Below are positions 6,193 to 14,222 of a DNA stretch of 22,976 nucleotides, piece after piece. Source of the stretch: Planctomycetota bacterium (GTDB taxonomy: Bacteria > Planctomycetota > UBA1135 > UBA2386); NCBI GenBank assembly GCA_020425885.1, contig JAGQRA010000649.1, positions 1 through 22,976 of the forward strand, read 5' to 3'. Each line of letters opens with the position of its first letter. Positions within the stretch are counted from its first letter, which is position 1. The position numbers were made by a program, and so were the translations under genes. Under the pieces are notes generated by a model. The model was not told the origin of the DNA. It was given only the letters and a program-made list of their open reading frames with translations, and did not search any database.

Positions 6193-9159
6193 CTACTCGG
6201 GCGTGCCGCGCAGCAGCAGGTTGTCGAGCCCGCCCGGCGGCACCGTGATGTCCTGGCAACGCCACGCGTTGCTCCCCTTCTCGGTGTTGCTGTGAATCCG
6301 GACCGCGTAGACGCCCGGACCCAATTCGTCCGTTTCGAAGGCGCCGTCATCCATGTCCACACCGATGCCCGCGCGTTGCGTACCGATCTTGCCGTCCGCC
6401 CCCGTCTCGTGAATGCTGATCCAGGCCCAGCGCGGCTTCTCGCTGCCGAACATCGAGAGGTCGAGGCTGCCCTTCACGACGGCCACGGGCCTGAGTTCGA
6501 CGCGCAGCCCCGTCACCGGGACCCCGGCCATCACCTTGATGCCCTCGAGTTCGCCGCGCATCCCGCTCTTCTCGCCAGCGCTCACGACCGTCAGGCTCCA
6601 GGTGCCTTCGGGGACCTGCTCGAACGAGAAGTTCCCGGTCGCGTCGACCGGCGAGTGCAGATGGACGTTGTTGCCGCGGCCCTCGACCGAACCCTGCGCC
6701 TGCACGATGTAGCCCGTCGTCGCGCCACCCGTGGGGTCGAAGATGGCGCCGGCGAGCGACGAGGTCCTGACGTCGATGACCAGCTCGCGCTCCTCCGCGG
6801 CCTTCAGCTCGATGCTGTCCGTCCAGATGTTCGAACCGGACAGCCCCATGAGGCCATCGCTCGACGACACCGAGACCCACGCATTGCCGGCCGGCACGGT
6901 GCCGAGATCGAAACCCCCGACGCGATCGATCGTGGCCCCGTAGCGGCGCCCCTCGATCCAGGCCATGACGCGATAGCCTTCGCCGAGCCGGCCGTCGATC
7001 GTGAGCCTGCCGTAGAGATGCGCGGTCGGGCCTTCGATCGGTTTCTCGCCGGAGTCGAGGCGGACCTGCGCGGTCTGCCCCGAGACCACATCGACGGTCT
7101 CACGCTGCCGATTGCCGCCCATCATCCGCTGCGACATGAACATCTGCACCATGCCACCCGGCGAGCGCATCGCGGCCAGCGCGTCGACCGCCTGCAGCCG
7201 GTACTGACCGGGTTGCAGCGAGGCCACCCGGAATCGACCTTCGGCGTCGGGGGTGACCATGCGCGGCACCGCCGAGAACGGCCCGCGAGTGCCGCCGTTG
7301 CGACGCCATTCGACGATGATGGTCCACCTGCCCGGCTCCGGTGTCGTGCCCGAATCGGTCAGCACACCCTCGAGTGATCCCGGCGGCTGCATCTGCAACA
7401 CGAGCACCTCGCCGAGCCTGGCCTCGCCGTGAACGACGCCCCACTTGGGATGCTCGGCGCTGACGCGCAGCTCGTCGGCGAGGAACTTGTCGATCAGCAG
7501 CGTGCCCTCGGCGTCCGTCCGCCCGCACCTGGCAGGCATGTCGAACAGCTTCTTGCCGGAGGCTTCGGCGTAGATCGCGGCGTTGCGGATCGGCTTGGTC
7601 TCGTGGTCGACGACGCGGACCGTGAAGTTCTTCTTCGCGGTCAGCTGCAGGGCGACGGACGTGTCGGCGCTCTCGATCTTGACGGCGGCGAAACCAGTCG
7701 CGTGACCCGGCGCATCGGCGACCAGGGTGTATTCACCGGCGTTCAGGTTCGTGATCCGCCAGCGCCCGTCCTCCTCGGCGACCTTCTCCAACCGGTCACT
7801 CAGATCGACCGGCGGCACGAAACCGAACACGGCCATCTCGGCGGCGCCGTCGCCGGCCCTGCCCTGGAGCAACCGGATGCGAGGCGCCACGGCCGGCTTG
7901 CCATCGGCCAGGGTGATCGAGGCGTCGATGCCGAACGTCGCCGGCAGCGTGACGACGACGTCGCGGATGATCGGCTGCGGCTCGGCGAGCACCCAGGCAT
8001 GACCAGGGCCGCGACGGGCGGCGACGGTCACCTTGCCCGGGGCGAAGCCGAGCCCGGTGAAAGTTCCCTTGGCGTCGGTGTGCTGCAGCCGCCGCGCCAG
8101 GTCCACCGGCGCCAGGCCGATCGTGGAGCCGGCGAACACCTCGGCATCCGCCACCGGCTCGCCCGCGGTGTCGACGACCTTGCCGTACAGCTCCTCACCG
8201 GCGCGGAGCCGGATGGTGCCGACGTCCTTCTCCTCGCCGGCGCGAACCTGCACGCTGGGCTTCACCTCGGCGAGGTGATCCTTGGCCGTGACCGCGAGCA
8301 TGTTGCTGCCGGGCACGACCCCGACCAGGCGGAACCTGCCGTCGCCGTCGGTGACCGTCGTCGGCAACGGCACGTGCTCGAACGCCTCCTTCACCCATGC
8401 CGGCATGGCGACGACCGATACCGGCGCGCGCGGCTCGCGGATCAGAACGGCACCGTCGGGTTCGAATCGTTCGAGCGGGAAGAAGCCGGCCAGCGTGCCC
8501 GGGACATCGGCCGCGCGCACCAGGGCGCCGACCATCGGCGCGCCGTCGTCGTCGACGACCGTACCGATCAGGACACCGGCGTCGGGCAGCACGACGTCGC
8601 CGAGATCGATGATCTCGCCCGGCGACGGCGTGCGCGTGACGAGCTCGTGCATCGGCGCATCGGTGCCGATGCCGGCGAACATGATGTAGGCACCGTGCGG
8701 CCAGACCCCGGTCAGGGCGAACGTGCCATCCTCGGCCGTTCGCGTCTCACCGGCGATGTAGTCCGGCACCACGGTCGGCTCGTCGGCGAACAGGTCCATG
8801 CCTTCCCTCAGGACCGTGTCCATGCCGCCGCGATAGAAACGCACGCCGCAATCGGCGACCGGACGCTTGTCATGGGTGACGACGCGGCCGCGGAAACCTG
8901 ACAGGCCGGCTCGGATCTCGGGGTCGTCGAGCAGACCATCGGAGGTCACAGCCACCTCGGTGCGCTGCACCACACCCGGAACCGGCTGACCCGACTTCGG
9001 CGAATCCACCGCTTCGCTGGCGACGTTGTTGGCCTCGACGACCGGCGCCGTATCGACCGGAGTCGGCAGTACCTGAGCGCCATCGTTGCCGCGGAACGCG
9101 AAGTACGCCACGGTGCCGAGAATCAGGAAGAGAAGGGCAACGGCGATGGATCTCTGCAT
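6193..9159 (-). CDS. Large membrane-anchored protein with 8-9 tandem carboxypeptidase-regulatory-like domains
   Basis: This 988-residue protein starts with a single hydrophobic helix (SIAVALLFLILGTVAYFAF) and a Pro/Val-rich linker to about residue 85. The remainder is a string of beta-sandwich modules of the CarboxypepD_reg/Cna-B type, starting near residues 88, 195, 323, 405, 511, 594, 712, 805 and 895. Each begins with a G-x-V-x-D-like first strand (for example RGRVVTHDKRPVADCGV, IGTVVDDDGAPMVGALV, YGKVVDTAGEPVADAEV). Most end with a DGxFxLxGVxPG turn. A Met-rich patch (GGMVQMFMSQRMMGGN, about 668-683) lies in the sixth module. No catalytic motif or C-terminal sorting signal is evident. Such proteins are expected to project from the membrane as rods; ligand and role are unknown. 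The gene stands alone on this strand, behind a 569-base gap. Confidence 0.85.
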   Translation of the reverse strand: MQRSIAVALLFLILGTVAYFAFRGNDGAQVLPTPVDTAPVVEANNVASEAVDSPKSGQPVPGVVQRTEVAVTSDGLLDDPEIRAGLSGFRGRVVTHDKRPVADCGVRFYRGGMDTVLREGMDLFADEPTVVPDYIAGETRTAEDGTFALTGVWPHGAYIMFAGIGTDAPMHELVTRTPSPGEIIDLGDVVLPDAGVLIGTVVDDDGAPMVGALVRAADVPGTLAGFFPLERFEPDGAVLIREPRAPVSVVAMPAWVKEAFEHVPLPTTVTDGDGRFRLVGVVPGSNMLAVTAKDHLAEVKPSVQVRAGEEKDVGTIRLRAGEELYGKVVDTAGEPVADAEVFAGSTIGLAPVDLARRLQHTDAKGTFTGLGFAPGKVTVAARRGPGHAWVLAEPQPIIRDVVVTLPATFGIDASITLADGKPAVAPRIRLLQGRAGDGAAEMAVFGFVPPVDLSDRLEKVAEEDGRWRITNLNAGEYTLVADAPGHATGFAAVKIESADTSVALQLTAKKNFTVRVVDHETKPIRNAAIYAEASGKKLFDMPARCGRTDAEGTLLIDKFLADELRVSAEHPKWGVVHGEARLGEVLVLQMQPPGSLEGVLTDSGTTPEPGRWTIIVEWRRNGGTRGPFSAVPRMVTPDAEGRFRVASLQPGQYRLQAVDALAAMRSPGGMVQMFMSQRMMGGNRQRETVDVVSGQTAQVRLDSGEKPIEGPTAHLYGRLTIDGRLGEGYRVMAWIEGRRYGATIDRVGGFDLGTVPAGNAWVSVSSSDGLMGLSGSNIWTDSIELKAAEERELVIDVRTSSLAGAIFDPTGGATTGYIVQAQGSVEGRGNNVHLHSPVDATGNFSFEQVPEGTWSLTVVSAGEKSGMRGELEGIKVMAGVPVTGLRVELRPVAVVKGSLDLSMFGSEKPRWAWISIHETGADGKIGTQRAGIGVDMDDGAFETDELGPGVYAVRIHSNTEKGSNAWRCQDITVPPGGLDNLLLRGTPE

Positions 9160-9388
9160 TGGCTTCGATGGGGGCTGGCACCGCGGGCCTGGGCGCAGTG
9201 CAGTGGCCGAGTATCGCGGAGAACTGCCGCCAAGTGGGCCCCTGCCAGCAGAAAGTCGGGCCGGCGGGTGGGCTGCCGTTCGCCTCGATTGCCACCGACC
9301 GACCAGCCACTGAGCACGCCCGCCGCGCCCGCGTCCTTCACCTCCCCTTCGCAGCGGACGGACGGTTGATGACCGGATGGCAGGGTCG

Positions 9389-9430
9389 CTGCTCAGGTAT
9401 CACTGCTCAGGGATCACTGCTCAGGTATCA
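9389..9430. repeat. Tandem repeat, three 14-bp units
   Basis: Three contiguous units of CTGCTCAGGTATCA lie at 9389-9402, 9403-9416 (T to G at unit position 10) and 9417-9430. There are no spacers, so this is a minisatellite-type array and not a CRISPR. Read on the minus strand the unit is TGATACCTGAGCAG and puts stops in several frames. Confidence 0.9.
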
Positions 9431-9633
9431 CAGCGTTGTTCATCGGGGCTCGAATCGCCGTGGTGATCCAAGCCCGTCTGCATCTCGCCCCGGCACTCGG
9501 GCAATGCCACCTCATGGTCGCAACGGTGCTCGCCCATGGCCTGCTGATCCTCTTCGAGACGTCGCATGCGACGTCGGAGGATCTCGATCGCGCTGCTCCA
9601 GCGTGAGGGTTGCATCGGTTTCCGCATCGGCAC
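9421..9633 (-). CDS. Marginal small ORF, 70 residues, possibly not a gene
   Basis: An ATG at 9633 opens a 70-residue frame rich in charged residues, with a possible short coiled coil (SAIEILRRRMRRLEEDQQAM) followed by a Cys/His-containing tail (HRCDHEVALPECRGEM). Its stop lies inside the third copy of the 14-bp tandem repeat, and an 18-bp palindrome falls in its middle. Third-position G+C looks lower than in the confident genes and I recognise no family, so this may be chance. It is listed because nothing else fills the gap. Confidence 0.18.
   Translation of the reverse strand: MPMRKPMQPSRWSSAIEILRRRMRRLEEDQQAMGEHRCDHEVALPECRGEMQTGLDHHGDSSPDEQRCDT
9558..9575. repeat. 18-bp perfect palindrome
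   Basis: GACGTCGCATGCGACGTC reads identically on both strands, with no central spacer. It sits in the gene-poor gap and could be a dimeric regulator site or chance. Confidence 0.6.
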
Positions 9634-9728
9634 GAAGGCCTGACGCGTTCTGCCAACTACGCAAGCGATCGCACGCGTGGCTCGATCTCTCGACGATGTT
9701 CCGCCGCGACCCGACTCTTCGATCGATC

Positions 9729-10286
9729 TCAGCGGCCGGTCTTGGCCGCGGCCACACGCCAGAACGCGAGCGATGCCAGCACGATGGCGTGGTAGATCTC
9801 GCCCTGCCGCACGGACTCGTCGATCGCCGCTGTGGGAATGGTGACGACCTCGATGTCCTCACCCGGATCGAGTTCGAGCTCGCCGACCCTGCGGCAGCCG
9901 GTGGCCAGGTAGGTATGGCAGCGGTTGGTGAAGATCGCCGGGTTTGGGTTCATGACGCCGATGCACTCGATCTTCGCCGCCACATAACCGGTCTCCTCGC
10001 GCAGCTCGCGCGCGGCGGCCACCGCCGGATCGTCCTCGCCGGGATCGATCAACCCGCCGGGAGCCTCGAGGGAGGCGCGATCGCTGCCGTGACGGAACTG
10101 ACGGACCAGCACGATCTCGTCGTCGGTGGTGATGGCGATGATGTTGACCCAGTCCGGCGTATCGATCAGGAAGAACCCGATATCGGCCTCGGTGCGCGGC
10201 GAACGACGGCGCGACTTGCGCACCGTGAAGGCCTTGTAGTGAACCAGCTCTTCGTCGCCGAGGCGCTGCCAGTCGCGAATCGTCAT
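9729..10286 (-). CDS. Nudix hydrolase, ADP-ribose pyrophosphatase-like
   Basis: This is a predicted cytosolic Nudix pyrophosphohydrolase, probably acting on ADP-ribose or a related nucleotide sugar. The 185 residues begin at ATG 10286 (MTIRDWQRLGDEELVHYKAF). Before the catalytic motif is the ADP-ribose-type stretch DTPDWVNIIAITTDDEIVLV followed by RQFRHG. The Nudix box runs GGLIDPGEDD, then AVAAARELREETGY, with the metal-binding REL-REE glutamates intact. The stretch between the first Glu and REL is one residue longer than the textbook spacing; variants like this occur in the family. Downstream come NPAIFTNRCHTYLATGC and a Glu-rich end. The start overlaps the stop of the upstream regulatory-domain gene (ATGA, 10283-10286), so it is the second gene of that pair. 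The functional link between the two is unclear. Confidence 0.88.
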   Translation of the reverse strand: MTIRDWQRLGDEELVHYKAFTVRKSRRRSPRTEADIGFFLIDTPDWVNIIAITTDDEIVLVRQFRHGSDRASLEAPGGLIDPGEDDPAVAAARELREETGYVAAKIECIGVMNPNPAIFTNRCHTYLATGCRRVGELELDPGEDIEVVTIPTAAIDESVRQGEIYHAIVLASLAFWRVAAAKTGR

Positions 10287-11968
10287 CGCTGCAGACGGTA
10301 GCCATCCTTGGTCGCGCCTGCGATCGCCACCGCGGCCGTACCACCGCCTTCCCGATCGACCAGGCTCAGCGTACCGGTCCCGAACTGATCGGTCTCGAGC
10401 GCGAACGCGCCGTCCTCGCCCGTGGCCGTCGACATGGCCAGCTCGAGCGTGGCGCCGCGCAACGACCGACGACCCGGCAGGCCGGCGGCCGGGGTCGGGC
10501 GGTCCGGCGTCCATCGCACCGCCACGCCGGCCAGCGGTCGCCCCGAAGCATCGACGACGATGCCGGCCAGCACGGCGGTCATGCCGCCCGCGAGTCGTTC
10601 GGTCGTGGTTCCAGGCAGCAGGTCGTAGTCGGCGAACGGCATGCCTGGTTCGACCAGCTCCTCGTAGGCGAGCAGGCCTGGCGCGCTGATCGCGAGCCGG
10701 CCAGCGATCTCGCCGGTGGCGACGATCCGGAAGGTCCCGTCGGCATCGGTGCGGGCGACCATCGGTGGGTTCTGCGCCACCGTCCAGGCCACGTTCGCGC
10801 CGGCGACCGGCTCGAGACCGGGGCGCCGGCGCACGCGACCGCGCAGTGTCGTCTGCGGTAGCGGTCGCAGTTGGATGTGGGCATCGCGGACCGTGGACGC
10901 GATCGGACCGAAGGCGATCGGCTCGTGATCGCGATGGCGTACGAGGAGGGTCACGGTCTTGGCCGGCAGCGGCCCGAAGGCGAACGCGCCATCGTCACCG
11001 GTGATGCATTGCAGGCCGAGCGGGTCACCGCCCTGTCGGGTCAGCTCGGCTCCGGCGACGGGCTCTGAGCCGAGGCCGACGACGGTGCCGACGAGGAACG
11101 AGCCTGCCACCAGATCGATGCGGACTGTCTCGTGCGGGGCGTTCCCGGTCCGCGGGATGACGAACTGCTGCGACTGCACGAGTCCGCCGGCGGCCGCGGT
11201 CTCGACCTCGTAGGTACCGGGCCGGATGAATCGGACCTGTTCGCCGTTCGCCAGCTGCAGCACCTGGGCAGCGCTGCCGCGGCACACCGCGACGTCGGCA
11301 CAGACGTCCTGACCCGACAGCATGCCGTGCTCGCGCCAGGCCCGAGCCAGCACCGCATCCTCGGTGCCCGGACCGGCGAGGTCGGCGGTCGACGGCTCGC
11401 CGAGCCCGGCGATGCGCACGAAGGCCTCGTCGACGATCGCGCCGTCCGCCGCCGACCGGAACTCGAACCGCCGCGCCACCGACCATCGATCGCGCACCAG
11501 CTCGACCTGCTGTGGTTCCGCCTCGGTCGAACCGAGCCGGGTCGGCGTCATGCGCAACAGGTAGCCATCGGCGACGGTCACGAGCTGCTCGCGTTCGGGC
11601 AGCGGCAACGGCGCCAACCCGCGCGCATCGGAGAAGCCGATCGTGGCGCCGTCCTTCATGCGCCGGATCGAGGCGCCGACGATCGGCGCCCCCGAATCGT
11701 GATCGAGGATCAGGACGCAGGCGGTCGGTTCGAGGGCCAGGTCGCCAGGCGATGCCGCGCCGGCATTCGCCCGCGTCGCCACCGCGCGCGCCGCAGCGGG
11801 CGGCGGTTCGACACCGGGCGCCGATCCGCCGGCGGCAGGACTCGGCGTCGCGGCTGCCATGCCACCGTTCTCGCCGATCATCGGGCCTTCGCCGCCACCG
11901 CCACTCCACAGCAGGAAGGCCAATGCCGCCGCAGCGATCACCAGCCCCAACAGGAACGCCGCACGCAT
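10283..11968 (-). CDS. Membrane-anchored protein with carboxypeptidase-regulatory-like domains
   Basis: This 561-residue protein has an N-terminal anchor (MRAAFLLGLVIAAAALAFLL), then a Gly/Ala/Pro-rich linker of about 60 residues. Next come regulatory-like beta modules. Recognisable first strands and turns include PTACVLILDHDSGAPIVGAS with FSDARGLAPLPLP, GSFLVGTVVGLGSEPVAGAE with TGDDGAFAFGPLPA, TTLRGRVRRRPGLEPVAGAN with TDADGTFRI, and LAGIVVDASGRPLAGVAV with TGEDGAFALETDQFG. No enzyme motif is seen. An ATG at 11983 is possible. I prefer 11968 because the 11983 codon lies inside TATGAT (11984-11979), a good -10 element placed 10 bases before 11968, and because 11968 opens directly on the anchor helix. 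The gene is divergent from the glycosyltransferase and overlaps the Nudix gene by four bases. Confidence 0.83.
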   Translation of the reverse strand: MRAAFLLGLVIAAAALAFLLWSGGGGEGPMIGENGGMAAATPSPAAGGSAPGVEPPPAAARAVATRANAGAASPGDLALEPTACVLILDHDSGAPIVGASIRRMKDGATIGFSDARGLAPLPLPEREQLVTVADGYLLRMTPTRLGSTEAEPQQVELVRDRWSVARRFEFRSAADGAIVDEAFVRIAGLGEPSTADLAGPGTEDAVLARAWREHGMLSGQDVCADVAVCRGSAAQVLQLANGEQVRFIRPGTYEVETAAAGGLVQSQQFVIPRTGNAPHETVRIDLVAGSFLVGTVVGLGSEPVAGAELTRQGGDPLGLQCITGDDGAFAFGPLPAKTVTLLVRHRDHEPIAFGPIASTVRDAHIQLRPLPQTTLRGRVRRRPGLEPVAGANVAWTVAQNPPMVARTDADGTFRIVATGEIAGRLAISAPGLLAYEELVEPGMPFADYDLLPGTTTERLAGGMTAVLAGIVVDASGRPLAGVAVRWTPDRPTPAAGLPGRRSLRGATLELAMSTATGEDGAFALETDQFGTGTLSLVDREGGGTAAVAIAGATKDGYRLQR

Positions 11969-11978
11969 GTCGGCGCCG

Positions 11979-12020
11979 ATCATACCAGCACTGCGGAACC
12001 GGCCGCGACGTCCGTATGCT
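11979..12020. promoter_or_regulatory. Candidate divergent promoter between the 11968 gene and the glycosyltransferase gene
   Basis: The minus strand has TATGAT (11984-11979) 10 bases before ATG 11968. The plus strand has TATGCT (12015-12020) 12 bases before ATG 12033. Neither start has a Shine-Dalgarno sequence, and -35 boxes are not obvious. Confidence 0.35.
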
Positions 12021-12032
12021 CGGTCACCGCCG

Positions 12033-13655
12033 ATGACGTCTCCCCCCTCAGTCGCCACTGCGTCGCGCGCGACGCGCACGACGTGGCTCGTGCTGCTGCT
12101 CGCGGCCGTCACCGCGATCGTCACCTGTATCGCCATCGCCGGCCAACGCATCGGCTACCCGTTCGAACTCGAGTGGATGGAAGGCGCGCTGGTCGATCAC
12201 GCCGCGCGGGTCGCGGCGGGCGACCCGATCTACTGCCCGCCGACCTCCGAACACGTGCCGTTCCTCTATGCGCCGCTGCTGTTCTGGCTCGGCGGCGGCC
12301 TGATCGCCGGCGGCCTCGACGGCCTGCTCGCCCTGCGTCTCGTCGGCGCCGCGTCCTCGCTCGGCGTCGCCATGCTCATCGGCCATTGGGTCCGCAAGGA
12401 GACCGGCCGCGTCACCGTCGGGATCACAGCCAGCGGACTGTTCCTCGCCGGCTATGGCTGGCTGCACTGGTGGTTCGATCTGGCCCGCAACGACTCGCCG
12501 TTCCTGCTGTCGACGCTCGGCTGTGCCTACGTGCTCCGCCACGGTGGACGACGGCGCTGGATCGCGGCCGCCATCCTGGCCACCGGCGCCGTGCTGGCCA
12601 AACAGTCGGCCGTGATGTGGCTGCCGGCGATCGGCGTCGGCGCCCTGATCCACGACTGGCGCAACGGTCTCCGCTTCGCCATCGCCGGCGTGCTCGGCAT
12701 CCTGATCGCGGTCGGCGCCATGCACTGGAGCAGCGACGGCTGGTCCACGTTCTATCTGTTCGAGATGCCGAGCCATCACGGCTGGGTCGACGAGCACAGG
12801 CTGGGTTTCTGGATCCGGGACATGTGGCCGATCTATCCGCTGCTGGTGCTCGGGTCGGTCGGCTTCGTCGCCGGCTGTCGCAGCGGCCGCGTTCGCGAGG
12901 CGCTGTTCCTGGCCGCGGTCGGCGGCGGCGGGCTGATGACGTCGTGGCTGTCGCGGCTGCACGTCGGCGGTTTCGACAACGTGCTGATGTACGGCTTCGG
13001 TGCCGCCTGCGTACTCGGCCCGATCGCAGCCTGCACGCGCGCGCTCGGCCGCGTCGGCCACTTCCTGCCGGCACTCGTGCTGCTGCAGTTCGGCCTGCTG
13101 CTGTGGCAGCAGTTCACGCCGGCGCGCTTGGCGATGGCGCTGCCGCGTCCCGAACACGCCGTCGCCCACGCCGAGCTGCAGGCCTACATCGAAGCCCAGC
13201 CGCGCGACGTGTTCCTGCCCGGCCACGGCGCCATCACGGCGCGCGCGGGCAAGGCGCCGTGTGCCCACGGCCAGGCGATCTTCGACCTGCTGCAGGCGCT
13301 GCCGAAGACGCCGGACGGTGCCCTCGACTACGGCGCGCTGCTCGGCGTCGGTGCCGGGGCTGGCGGCATGACCGACCGGACGCGGGCCGCGCTGCACGGC
13401 TTCCGCGACAGCATGCTGGCTGCCATCCGGGACCTGCGTTACTCGGCCATCGTGCTCGACATGCCGGACGGCCCCCCCACGGAACCGCTGTTCGCCCTCG
13501 CCTTCGGCATGTTCGGCCCCGACCTGCGCGAAGGCACCGCCGACGACCTATATCGCCGACGCAAAGCGCCGCTGCTGACGAAGCCGTTGGCGCTGATGCC
13601 GCCGATCGGACACCAGATCCACTCGCCTTACGCACTCGAGGCCATCGCCCGCTAG
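12033..13655 (+). CDS. Polytopic GT-C / family 39-like glycosyltransferase
   Basis: This 540-residue integral membrane protein has an N-terminal helix (TWLVLLLAAVTAIVTCIAIA) followed by YPFELEWMEGALVDHAARV, GDPIYCPPTSEHVPF and LYAPLLFWL. This is the first-loop acidic motif plus G-x-P-x-Y of polyprenyl-phosphate-sugar-dependent GT-C enzymes related to family 39. About nine to eleven hydrophobic segments run to about residue 370. A soluble C-terminal portion of about 170 residues, probably periplasmic, follows; it includes QPRDVFLPGHGAITARAGK and GMFGPDLREGTADD. The likely reaction is transfer of a sugar from a lipid-linked donor to an envelope acceptor; donor and acceptor cannot be read from the sequence. 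No other sugar genes flank it. Start ATG 12033 is favoured because the frame upstream antisenses the neighbouring gene. Its 3' end meets a REP-like doublet. Confidence 0.8.
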   Translation: MTSPPSVATASRATRTTWLVLLLAAVTAIVTCIAIAGQRIGYPFELEWMEGALVDHAARVAAGDPIYCPPTSEHVPFLYAPLLFWLGGGLIAGGLDGLLALRLVGAASSLGVAMLIGHWVRKETGRVTVGITASGLFLAGYGWLHWWFDLARNDSPFLLSTLGCAYVLRHGGRRRWIAAAILATGAVLAKQSAVMWLPAIGVGALIHDWRNGLRFAIAGVLGILIAVGAMHWSSDGWSTFYLFEMPSHHGWVDEHRLGFWIRDMWPIYPLLVLGSVGFVAGCRSGRVREALFLAAVGGGGLMTSWLSRLHVGGFDNVLMYGFGAACVLGPIAACTRALGRVGHFLPALVLLQFGLLLWQQFTPARLAMALPRPEHAVAHAELQAYIEAQPRDVFLPGHGAITARAGKAPCAHGQAIFDLLQALPKTPDGALDYGALLGVGAGAGGMTDRTRAALHGFRDSMLAAIRDLRYSAIVLDMPDGPPTEPLFALAFGMFGPDLREGTADDLYRRRKAPLLTKPLALMPPIGHQIHSPYALEAIAR

Positions 13656-13667
13656 ATAGCGGGGGGG

Positions 13668-13790
13668 CTGGAGTACCGAACCCGCTTCGCTTCTCCAGAC
13701 TCGCGCTTCTGCCCGGGGACACCTGCCACCCTCACGGCTGCCGGAAGCGCCGCGGTCTGGAAGAACGTAGCGGGTTCAGTACTCCAGACC
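13668..13790. repeat. REP/BIME-like inverted doublet
   Basis: Two copies of a short palindromic unit lie head to head between convergent genes. The left unit is 13668-13698, starting CTGGAG and ending CTCCAG. The right unit is 13754-13790 on the opposite strand, with GGTCTGGA and TCCAGACC as perfect 8-bp ends. Bases 13668-13686 match the reverse complement of 13769-13787 at 18 of 19 positions (CTGGAGTACYGAACCCGCT). A further inner pair is GCGCTTC (13703-13709) with GAAGCGC (13744-13750). The whole block can fold as one long imperfect hairpin or as two small ones. It overlaps the last codons and stop of yqeY. It may act as a bidirectional terminator or mRNA stabiliser. Confidence 0.75.
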
Positions 13791-14222
13791 CTGCAGCGCT
13801 GCCTGGACCAACTTGCCGTCGGCGAGTCCTTTGTAGCGGGTCATCCAGGCCTTCATGAACTTGCCGGTGTCCTTCGGGCTGGCGTAGCCGATCTCGGTGG
13901 CGACCTCCCTGACCCTGGCGGTGATCTCGTCGGCCGACATCTGCTGCGGCAGATAGGTCTGGATGATGTCGATCTCGGACTGCTCGCGGTCGGCGATCTC
14001 GTCGCGGCCGGCCGCCCGCGCCTGCGCCACGGTGTCGGCGCGCATCTTGACGGCCTTCTGCAGGATGGCACCTTCGTCGTCGTCGGTGAGGTTACCGTCG
14101 GCGGCCTCGGCCCGCTTCTTGATCTCGCTGATCAACATGCGCACGACCTCGAGGCATGTCTTGTCGCCGGCCTTCATCGCGGCCTTCATGTCGGCGGTCA
14201 GGCGATCGAGGTAGGCCGCCAC
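13776..14222 (-). CDS. yqeY: GatB/YqeY-domain protein
   Basis: This 148-residue protein matches the YqeY family (usual length 147-150), which resembles the tRNA-binding tail domain of the amidotransferase subunit GatB. Its molecular role is not settled. Recognisable stretches are LTADMKAAMKAGDKTCLEVV, RMLISEIKKRAEA, a central block of acidic helices, IIQTYLPQQMSADEITARV, SPKDTGKFMKAWMTRYKG and LADGKLVQAALQ. Start GTG 14222 overlaps the gyrA stop by one base (TAGTG) and gives the standard N-terminus; an upstream start would lie inside gyrA. The last three residues (LEY) and the TGA are encoded by the REP-like repeat, so the natural C-terminus may have been replaced. The pair is probably translationally coupled to gyrA. 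Confidence 0.88.
   Translation of the reverse strand: MAAYLDRLTADMKAAMKAGDKTCLEVVRMLISEIKKRAEAADGNLTDDDEGAILQKAVKMRADTVAQARAAGRDEIADREQSEIDIIQTYLPQQMSADEITARVREVATEIGYASPKDTGKFMKAWMTRYKGLADGKLVQAALQGLEY

Larger units (their letters stand above)
9160..9728. other. Longest gene-poor gap in the window
   Basis: These 569 bases separate the Nudix gene's stop from the start of the large beta-domain protein. I find no convincing gene. The stretch holds a three-copy 14-bp tandem repeat (9389-9430), an 18-bp perfect palindrome (9558-9575) and one marginal 70-codon frame on the minus strand. The promoter of the 988-residue protein gene should lie near 9160-9250. A GATACT element on the minus strand (9215-9210) is the only candidate I see, without a matching -35. 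Confidence 0.5.

Noticed and set aside
9389..9430. CRISPR array
   Set aside because: The units are only 14 bp and contiguous, with no spacers and no cas genes nearby.
9985..10055. Frameshift or insertion in the Nudix box
   Set aside because: The motif is one residue longer than the textbook spacing, but the frame, metal-binding glutamates and flanking motifs are intact, and such variants occur in the family.
11984..12151. Upstream extension of the 11968 gene to 12151
   Set aside because: It would run antisense into the glycosyltransferase start, and the added residues precede an otherwise proper membrane anchor.
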